Shown here one piece after another: positions 33,531 to 41,200 of a DNA stretch of 64,000 nt. The position numbers and the translations under genes were made by a program. The number at the start of each line of letters is the position of its first letter. Positions within the stretch are counted from its first letter, which is position 1. The DNA lies in assembly GCA_029862045.1 (NCBI GenBank), contig JAOTYE010000003.1, forward strand, positions 1-64,000, given 5' to 3'. Below the pieces are notes generated by a model that made no database searches, was not told the DNA's origin, and saw only the letters and a list, made by a program, of their open reading frames with translations. The stretch comes from Gammaproteobacteria bacterium. Its GTDB lineage: Bacteria; Pseudomonadota; Gammaproteobacteria; Steroidobacterales; Woeseiaceae.

Positions 33531-35096
33531 TTAGTTCGCCAGATCTGTTTGGCGACCTGAACGCGGTATGGCTACGACGCCAGTTTCACGGAAATAAGCG
33601 ATCATCAGATCCGACAACGGCATTAGCTCGCGCAGCCGTGTTGTCTCAACGAACATCTCGTAGTGATCGCCGCCGCGGGCGATGATGCCGGATACGGCGA
33701 CATCAAACGTGTCCGAGTCCGCAATATCCCTGCCATCGCGCCTGACCGAAACCAGCCGTTGCCCGATTGGTCTGGATGTGTCGTAGACAATGTCGATGCC
33801 CGACACCTGCATGAGGCCGCGCAGATGGGAAAATGATTGCTCGAGCACACGCTTGAGCTGTTCGCCATTGACCCGCATGACAAGAACGTTGTCGACGAAC
33901 GGGCTGGTGTCGAGAATATCCATTACGCGGACGTCGCCTTTTGGCAAGTCTTTGCGAATGCCACCTGGGTGCATTAGTCCGATTTCGGCGCCCGTGGCAT
34001 GAACCATAATATCGGCTATCAGATTGCCGATATCCGATTCATCAAAATACTTACGATTGAAGCGTGCTGTCGTTTCACCGACCACCTGCATGATCTCTGG
34101 AAACGCTTCCTGGTAGCGCTCGTTCTTGGCGACAATCTCCGGGTCCGGTGTCAGATTCATGGTATCGACCGGAATCAGCCTGCCATCATAGGCCTTGATA
34201 TCTCCTGTAACGGCGTCGAGGGTCACCTGCAAGTAACCGAGGTATGTTGCCTGACCGAAGGTCTGCATAATCAACGTACCCGTCTCAGGTTGCACGACGG
34301 GTTCCCGGGTGCCCGCGTCGGCATGACCGCCGAACAACACGTCGATGCCTTCTACGGCGCCGGCCAGCGCAATGTCGGCGTCAATATCACGAGCCAGGCG
34401 CGGATCGGCTTCGGCATCCGTTTGCATTGGCGCCGTGTGTCCCATGTGCGTCAGCAACACGATGAGATCGACTTCTTTGCGCAATTCGGCGACCGAACGG
34501 GCGACCGCTGCGGCAGGATCGGTCACGTCTAATTCATCAATGTGGTCCCGCGCAACCGCTGTACTGGCCGCGTCCTGGCCAAGTATGCCGATGATGCCTA
34601 TGCGGATGCCGCCGCGTTCGATGATCGTATGTGGCTGCGAGTACGGAAAATCAGTGTCCTTGAAAAAGAGGTTTGCTCCCAACACGGGAAATGGAGCCCG
34701 ATTCTTTTGCCACAGAAGTTTTGCCTCGCCGTAGTCGAATTCATGATTGCCGATACTCATGGCGTCGTAACCCATCGTAATCATGAATTCGAACATCAAG
34801 GCACCATCGGTGAGACGAGATAATGCGCCGGTAAATATATCGCCGGCGTCGAACAGGAATACGTTTGGTTCACTTTGTCGAATCTCCCTGATCAGTGTTG
34901 TTAGCTCGGCTATACCACCAATACGCTCGATGTCATCGAGCCACCAGGCCGGTACTGACTCGTAGGCGCTCTCCATATCATTGGTAAAGAGGAGGGTGAC
35001 GATCTTGTCTTCCGTTGAGTCGGCATGCGACGGGATCGCAGCCGAACAAGCGATAAGGAGGATGGTCGCCACGGATCGGGTTATTGTCTTCATCAT
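33531..35096 (-). CDS. Periplasmic 5-prime-nucleotidase/UshA-like metallophosphoesterase
   Basis: After a signal peptide (IACSAAIPSHA) comes the calcineurin-like phosphoesterase domain, with L-F-T-N-D-M-E (residues 36-42), F-D-A-G-D (82-86) and G-N-H-E (116-119). The later H-x-G-H and G-G-H-A-D motifs follow. The C-terminal 5-nucleotidase domain runs from about residue 330 (SDIGNLIADIMVHATGAEIGLMHPGGIR). In classical UshA the first motif is D-x-H; here it is D-M-E, so a metal ligand differs. The protein should hydrolyse nucleotides or other phosphate esters in the periplasm. It is convergent with the cDPG synthetase-like gene. Confidence 0.88.
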   Translation of the reverse strand: MMKTITRSVATILLIACSAAIPSHADSTEDKIVTLLFTNDMESAYESVPAWWLDDIERIGGIAELTTLIREIRQSEPNVFLFDAGDIFTGALSRLTDGALMFEFMITMGYDAMSIGNHEFDYGEAKLLWQKNRAPFPVLGANLFFKDTDFPYSQPHTIIERGGIRIGIIGILGQDAASTAVARDHIDELDVTDPAAAVARSVAELRKEVDLIVLLTHMGHTAPMQTDAEADPRLARDIDADIALAGAVEGIDVLFGGHADAGTREPVVQPETGTLIMQTFGQATYLGYLQVTLDAVTGDIKAYDGRLIPVDTMNLTPDPEIVAKNERYQEAFPEIMQVVGETTARFNRKYFDESDIGNLIADIMVHATGAEIGLMHPGGIRKDLPKGDVRVMDILDTSPFVDNVLVMRVNGEQLKRVLEQSFSHLRGLMQVSGIDIVYDTSRPIGQRLVSVRRDGRDIADSDTFDVAVSGIIARGGDHYEMFVETTRLRELMPLSDLMIAYFRETGVVAIPRSGRQTDLAN

Positions 35097-35249
35097 ATTC
35101 CGTTATCCGTAGATGGTGGCTCTGTCAAGATCGTACGCTAACGTTCCGCCGCAACCCAGCAAACCGGGAATCTGAGACCTTGTGCTATGTTTCTGCTGTA
35201 CCGAATGCGTAAGTTGCGAGAATGACAAAGGAAATCGATCAATCTGGCA

Positions 35250-35648
35250 GTGGGCCCGGGCCGAGTCACGCGACCGTATTCATCTGGATATTCGCCGTAT
35301 CAGCGATTTGGCATTTCGAATCACTACATCATCAGAAGACCGATCAGGCTTTTTCCCTATCAAGACAAGATTCTCTACGCCGATGACGCAATCAATGCGT
35401 CTTTGCGCGTAATGTCTGATAATGGTCAGGGCATTCTCATGTTTGACTTCCAGCGTCACTTTGCCAATCGGGAAAATCTGTTGTTGCCGCTGAGTCGGCG
35501 TGTCGATGGAACCAGCTACGCACCGACTGATCTCGAGTCACTCCAGGCATTTGCCAATGAACATCTTACGGCGCAGTCCTGGTTGGCGCGCAAGTACATG
35601 TCGTTCCGGCTCGTGGATGATCCACAGCCCAAGATGTGCCGTCATTAG
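35250..35648 (+). CDS. Hypothetical protein of 132 residues
   Basis: The frame from GTG 35250 to the stop at 35648 encodes a protein with Y-S-P-Y-Q-R-F-G-I-S-N-H-Y, then LFPYQDKILYADDAINASLRV and a Leu/Ala-rich C-terminus. I recognise no family. An AAAGGA sequence lies 17-20 bases upstream of the GTG, too far for a good start. An ATG at 35222, in a different frame with that ribosome-binding site, gives only 55 codons before a stop. The true start is therefore unclear, and a frameshift near 35330 is possible. Its stop is 18 bases before the DCC-family gene, so the two may be co-transcribed. Confidence 0.45.
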   Translation: MGPGRVTRPYSSGYSPYQRFGISNHYIIRRPIRLFPYQDKILYADDAINASLRVMSDNGQGILMFDFQRHFANRENLLLPLSRRVDGTSYAPTDLESLQAFANEHLTAQSWLARKYMSFRLVDDPQPKMCRH

Positions 35649-35666
35649 AGGAAGTGGGATTTTCGT

Positions 35667-36080
35667 ATGGCTGACACCGCAAAAGACCTGATTCTGTTTG
35701 ACGGTGTCTGTAATCTGTGTGAAAGCACGGTGCTGTTCATCATCAAGCGTGATCGTGATGCGCGCTTTCAATTCTGTTCGCTGCAGTCGGGCACAGCAAG
35801 ACAGATCCTCGACGAACATCAGCACGCAAGCGATCCGCTGGCGTCCGTGTTGTTGTTGTCGGATGGCGAGCTTTACGCCAAGTCACGTGCGGCATTGCGC
35901 ATAGCGAAAAATCTCGATGGTGCCTGGCCAGTGCTCTACTACCTGTTCTTTTGGGTGCCAGCCCTTATTGGCGACCGCATCTACGATTTCATCGGCAACC
36001 GCCGCTACAAATGGTTTGGGATGAAAGACGCCTGCTGGATTCCCGGAAATGAAACGCAACAGCGGTTCATTGACAACTGA
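35667..36080 (+). CDS. DCC-family thiol-disulfide oxidoreductase-like protein (DUF393)
   Basis: The 137-residue protein begins with LILFDGVCNLCESTV, the D-x-x-C-x-x-C motif that names the DCC family (DUF393), then continues with FCSLQS and DPLASVLLL, all diagnostic. Family members adopt a thioredoxin-like fold and are presumed redox proteins, but no substrate is known. The C-terminal half includes a hydrophobic helix (LYYLFFWVPALIGDRIYDFI) that could sit at the membrane. The ATG is 22 bases after GAGGAAG. It ends 24 bases before the convergent aldo/keto reductase gene; a CGCGAC/GTCGCG hairpin (36085-36100) lies in the gap. Confidence 0.88.
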   Translation: MADTAKDLILFDGVCNLCESTVLFIIKRDRDARFQFCSLQSGTARQILDEHQHASDPLASVLLLSDGELYAKSRAALRIAKNLDGAWPVLYYLFFWVPALIGDRIYDFIGNRRYKWFGMKDACWIPGNETQQRFIDN

Positions 36081-36104
36081 TCACCGCGACGTGTGTCGCG
36101 ACCG

Positions 36105-37055
36105 TCAGGCAGACGGCAACGCGTCGACGAATTGCTCCATTTTCCTTTGTGTCGCCGCGTCGGGCAGTTCGCCGTACGCCGCGCCAATATTGTCGAGCAT
36201 GTGCCTGGCCTTGCTCGTCGCCGGCGTTACGCAGGTGACCGCCGGGTGAGCGGCAGCAAATTTGATGAAAAATCTGCCCCAGGAGTCCGCGCCGAATTCC
36301 CTGGCCCAGTCCGGCACCTCCATTCCATTGACACGCTTCCAGAGACGTGTGCGTCCGAACGGCACGTAGACAAGAACCGCAATACCCAATTCCTGGGCGA
36401 GCGGTAGTATCCTCTCGGCTGACAGCCGATTGTCCACGGCGTAGTCGACACCGATGAAGTCGAGCGGGTAATTGCGCATGGCCTTCTCAAGATCCGCGTA
36501 ACGGCTGTGTCTCGTAGATGTCGCGCCGATGTATCGGATGCGGCCATCTTCCCTGAGTTCCTTGATGACGCCTATCTGTGTTGGCAGGTCGGCCAGATTG
36601 TGTACCTGAATCAGGTCGATCGGGTCTTTGCCGATACGATCAAATGATCTTTCTACTTGCGCCCTGGCAGCATCCGAATTCGCGCTGCCGCCGCCGCGCG
36701 GGACGACATTGACCTTGGTTGCCCAGAATATCTTGTCGGTCATTCCGCCGTCGCGCGCGAGCTGCCCGCAAACCTCCTCGGATGCGCCGTACGCAGGGGC
36801 CGTGTCAAGCACGGTGCCGCCATTGTGAACCAGCGTCTCGATTACACGCATAAGTGCCGTCTTGTCATCGCTCTGTGCTACAGAACGAAACGTTGCCGAA
36901 CTGCCGAGACCCACGATCGGCAATTCTTCGCCAGTCTTGGGAATGGCCCGGGTGATAAGGTCGCCACTTTCGAAGGCTCGCAACAGGCCGGCCGGTAATG
37001 CGCAGGCCGCCCCGAGCAAAGCGGAATTCCAGAGATACTCGCGTCTTGTCAGCAT
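36105..37055 (-). CDS. Secreted aldo/keto reductase with Tat-like signal
   Basis: The ATG at 37055 begins M-L-T-R-R-E-Y-L followed by a hydrophobic helix (WNSALLGAACALPAGLL), a plausible twin-arginine signal. The mature part is an aldo/keto reductase barrel: VLDTAPAYGASEE, ATKVN, the segment LIQVHNL and R-Y-I-G-A-T. The usual catalytic Asp (D of VLDTAPAYG) and Tyr (Y of PAYG) are present, as is Lys (ATKVN). The His of the tetrad appears in QVHNL. Tat export would deliver a folded, cofactor-loaded NADPH enzyme to the periplasm, a known feature of some AKRs. The upstream open frame (to 37154) lacks a signal at its start, so I use 37055. Confidence 0.85.
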   Translation of the reverse strand: MLTRREYLWNSALLGAACALPAGLLRAFESGDLITRAIPKTGEELPIVGLGSSATFRSVAQSDDKTALMRVIETLVHNGGTVLDTAPAYGASEEVCGQLARDGGMTDKIFWATKVNVVPRGGGSANSDAARAQVERSFDRIGKDPIDLIQVHNLADLPTQIGVIKELREDGRIRYIGATSTRHSRYADLEKAMRNYPLDFIGVDYAVDNRLSAERILPLAQELGIAVLVYVPFGRTRLWKRVNGMEVPDWAREFGADSWGRFFIKFAAAHPAVTCVTPATSKARHMLDNIGAAYGELPDAATQRKMEQFVDALPSA

Positions 37056-37306
37056 GTTGAAGTCCCAGTCAGGTTGATCAGTCTGCCCGACGATAAGATA
37101 GCAAACCGGGAGCGAACAGAGCCATACTTCGTGCAACTGAAAACGACTCGCCAATTAATGGCCAGGTATGGGCAGCCACTGACTGCACAAACCATGGCCG
37201 AGACGATACACTCGTTGCCTGACGTTGCCTCGGTATTCACTTATGGATCACCCGGGTGAATCCTGTAGCGTCAATTTCAGGTACGAAATACTGTAGGGCG
37301 AAATAG

Positions 37307-38170
37307 ATGCTCGTGATAACCGCTGTCGCCGCCCTCGGTGGCCTGACGTTGCTACTTGCCACTGGCCTGGTCGTGGCAAATCGTACGTTATACGTCGAAG
37401 AAGACCCGCGGTTCGATGAGGTGGAAGACATGCTACCGCACACAAACTGCGGTGCGTGCGGTTATCCGGGCTGTCGGTCGTTCGCCGAAGCGCTTGTGAA
37501 CGGTGATGTTCTGCCCGGCAAGTGCACGGTGTCGAGCGGCGATGATCGCGCTGACATAGCCGCGTATCTTGGCGTCGATGTCGGTGCGGAGGAGCGCAGG
37601 GTAGCGAGGCTGGCCTGCGCTGGCGGCAAGAATGTGGCACGAAACCACGCGCGTTATACGGGTTATCAGTCGTGTCGTTCGGCCGCACTGGTTGCCGGCG
37701 GCGGCAAAGGCTGTTTCTGGGGTTGCCTGGGCTTAGGTGATTGCGAGCGCATTTGCGATTTTGATGCGATCATAATGGACGCACAAAACCTGCCTGTCGT
37801 CATCGAGGAGCTGTGCACGGCCTGCAACGATTGCGTCGAAGTTTGTCCGAAGGATCTGTTCAGCATTCATCCGGCGAGTCACCGGCTCTGGGTTGCCTGC
37901 AAGAATCTCGAGTTTGGGGACGACATTCTCGAGGACTGTGAAGTTGGCTGCACGGCTTGTGGGCGCTGCGCAAAGGACGCGCCCGGGCTGATCAGCATGC
38001 AGGACAACCTGGCTGTAGTCGATTATGACCGAGCTCACGGGACAAGGCTGCCGATCGAGCGTTGCCCCACGGGAGCGATCGTCTGGATCGAAGAGGACGG
38101 TCATGTGATTAAAGGCGATGAGGCCAGGCCAACGTTGCGCCATTCCTCGTTGCCCGAAGCACCAACCTGA
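37307..38170 (+). CDS. rnfB: Rnf electron-transport complex subunit B
   Basis: The 287-residue protein has one N-terminal membrane helix (residues 3-24) and a [4Fe-4S] domain T-N-C-G-A-C-G-Y-P-G-C. A C-x3-C-x5-C-x3-C motif (W-G-C-L-G-L-G-D-C-E-R-I-C) and ferredoxin-like motifs C-T-A-C-N-D-C-V-E-V-C-P and C-T-A-C-G-R-C follow. This is the long RnfB type seen in Clostridia and Bacteroidetes, not the roughly 190-residue RsxB of E. coli. In the last motif the fourth Cys position is Ala (CAKDAP), so one cluster may have altered ligation. RnfB is the ferredoxin-accepting subunit. The ATG at 37307 follows TAGGGCG. It is first in a cluster and precedes the giant oxidoreductase. Confidence 0.92.
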   Translation: MLVITAVAALGGLTLLLATGLVVANRTLYVEEDPRFDEVEDMLPHTNCGACGYPGCRSFAEALVNGDVLPGKCTVSSGDDRADIAAYLGVDVGAEERRVARLACAGGKNVARNHARYTGYQSCRSAALVAGGGKGCFWGCLGLGDCERICDFDAIIMDAQNLPVVIEELCTACNDCVEVCPKDLFSIHPASHRLWVACKNLEFGDDILEDCEVGCTACGRCAKDAPGLISMQDNLAVVDYDRAHGTRLPIERCPTGAIVWIEEDGHVIKGDEARPTLRHSSLPEAPT

Positions 38171-38203
38171 TAATTGTAGACTTGCCACAAAAGAGAAGTG
38201 TTG

Positions 38204-41200
38204 ATGAAAAAGTCGAATAAGACGTTCAAGTACCCGGGAACTCCAGCCGCGATGGATGGCAATACTGCAGTCATCATGTGCGAACGCGAGTCGAGCGACG
38301 CGGCCGGCGCCTATCCCATCACGCCATCGACGCAGATGGGCGAGTACTGGGCAGAAGCCGCTGCAGCCGGGCACGTTAACGTATCGGGACGTCCGCTGAT
38401 TTTCGTCGAGCCCGAGGGTGAACATGCTGCTGCCGCAGTCACTGCGGGCATGTCGATGACGGGTCTCAGGGCCTCGAACTTCTCGTCGGGGCAGGGCATC
38501 GCCTATATGCATGAGTCATTGTATGCGGCCGTCGGCAAGCGCCTGCCATACGTGCTCAACATTGGCGCGCGCGCGATGACCAAGTCGACGCTCAACGTAC
38601 ATGCCGGCCACGACGATTATCACTGTATTGACGACACGGGTTTCTTCCAACTCTTCGCGGCCGATGCGCAGGGTGCGGCCGATCTGAATATCGTCGCGCA
38701 TCGCATCGCGGAGCTTTCCCTCACGCCAGGGGCGATCGCGCAGGACGGCTTTCTTACGACGCACCTGATTGAGTCAATCAAGGTGCCCGAGCGCGAACTC
38801 ATCGCAGAGTATCTTGGCCGTCCCGATGACATCATCGCGACGCCGACACCGGCACAACGCATCATCTACGGCGATACCCGGCGCCGCATTCCGGAACTCT
38901 GGGACGTCGACAACCCGGTCATGGCGGGTCTCGTCGAAAACCAGGATGCCTACATGCAAAGCGTGGCGGCGCAACGACCGTTCTTTTTTGATCATGTACA
39001 GGCACTCACGGATCAGGCGCTCGCGGAATTCGCCGAGCTGACCGGCCGCGACTATGCGCGAGTCATGACCTATCGGGTCGACGATGCTGATTATTTGATT
39101 GTCGGTCAGGGCAGTGTGATTCCGAGTGCCGAAGTCGTCGTCGATTATTTGCGCAAGACACGCAAGCTCAAGGTCGGCGTCGTCAATGTGACGATGTTCA
39201 GGCCGTTCCCATCCGACCTGTTGTCGCGGCTGTTGAAGGGTAGAAAAGGTGTGGTTGTCCTCGAACGGCTCGACCAGCCGCTTGCAGTTGATCTGCCACT
39301 GATACGTGAGATTCGCGCGACAATGAGCAAGTGTATGGAAAACGGTCTTGACAAAACGGACACGCCGTACCCGGAACTCGACACCTACGCAAAACTCAGC
39401 GATGCGGCGCCGCTTTATTCCGGCTCCTTCGGCATGGGCAGTCGTGACCTGCAGCCCGAGGGTCTGATTGGTGCGGTCGAGAACATGCTGCCGAAAGGTG
39501 ATCGCAAGAAGCTCTTTTACCTGTCCATCGACTTTCTTCGAAAAACGCCCTTTACGCCGAAGCAGGAGATCTACCAGCAGACGATTGAGGAGTCGTATCC
39601 GCAGGTACGCGAGCTTGCCGTACACGGCAGCGAGAATCCGAACCTGATGCCCGACGGCAGTATTACGGTACGCTTGCATTCGATCGGGGGCTGGGGCGCG
39701 ATCACGACTGGCAAGAACCTGGCGATGACGCTGTACGACCTGCTCGGTTTCAATATCAAAGCAAATCCGAAGTACGGCTCGGAAAAGAAAGGCCAGCCAA
39801 CGACGTTTTATCTCTCGGCGGCACCCGAACCGATCAAGGTCAATTGCGAGTACTTTTACGTCGATGTGGTGTTGTCACCGGATCCGAATGTTTTCAATCA
39901 CACGAACGCACTCGCCGGGCTCAAGGAAGGCGGTATCTTCATCATTCAGAGTGATCTCGGTGAGGCAGACAAAGTCTGGGAGTCCATCCCGATCGCGTTC
40001 CAGCAGATTATCGTCGAGAAGAATGTTCGCATGTTTTTCCTCGACGCTTTTCGCATTGCCCGTGACGAAGCGACTGACGCCGATCTGCAATTGCGCATGC
40101 AGGGCGTCGCCTTCCAGGGTGCATTTTTCGCCTGTTCGCCGGTGCTCGAACAAAAAGGTCTCGATGACGCCACGCTGCTCGAAGCGATCCGCGATCAATT
40201 GCAATACAAGTTCGGCGACAAGGGTGCGCGCGTGGTCGAAGACAACATGCGCGTCGTCAAGCGCGGTTTCGATGAGGTACACGAGATTACCGAGAAACCG
40301 TTCACGCTCAAGAACGGCGGCACGTCAGCAATACCACCGGAGCCGGCCGTACCGATCATGGGCAAACGCTTGCCACAGAGTGAGGCACCAGCAACGGATG
40401 TGCACCGCTTCTGGGAGCAGACCGGTAACTTCTATGCTCGCGGCATGGGTTCGGACAACCTGACCGACCCGTTCATCGGTCTCGGCGTCATGCCAGCCGT
40501 GACATCACTGTTCCGTGACATGACCGGCATTCGCTTCGAGCATCCCGAGTTTATTGCGGAAAACTGCACCGCGTGCGGCGACTGCTATACGGTTTGTCCC
40601 GATACGGCAATCCCCGGGCTCGTCAATGAGGTGGGCCAGGTACTCGACACTGTCGTCAAGCGTGTCAAGAAAAAGGGCAACACGGTTGAGTTCCTGCCGC
40701 GCGCCGTGCGGCAGATGGAACGCCATTTGCGTAGCGAGTTGAATGCGGCCAGCGAGGACGATGCGGTTGCTGGCCTGATCGACCATGCGATCAGGAAAAC
40801 CGTTGCGGAGAGCGACGAGCAAAATCGCAGTGCGCTCGAGGAAGAGTTCGGACTCTTTGCCGAGGAACTCGATGGTTTTCAGTTCGCTCTGTCGCGTCCT
40901 TATTACACACTACCGGAGAAGAAAAAGGCCGGTGATGGCGGATTGTTTTCGATCACTATCGACCCGTATACGTGTAAAGGCTGCATGGAGTGTGTGAAGG
41001 TCTGCGAAGACGACGCACTCAAGCCCGTTACGCAGACACCCGATTCGATCAAGAAGCTGCGTGAACACTGGGAATTCTGGCTGGATCTGCCCAACACGCC
41101 GAAAAAATACATTCGTGTTGACGATCTCGAGGAACGCATCGGTGCACTCGAGACCATCCTGCTCGACAAGGACAACTATATGGCCTTTGCGAGTGGCGAC

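Noticed and set aside
36085-36100. CGCGAC/GTCGCG hairpin as terminator between the DCC protein and aldo/keto reductase
   Set aside because: The 6-bp stem has no T-run on either side; it may be a weak convergent stop signal, but it is not supported enough to list as a terminator.
37074-37259. A 61-codon open frame from TTG between the aldo/keto reductase and rnfB
   Set aside because: No ribosome-binding site, no recognisable domain, and it lies where promoters for two divergent genes must be.
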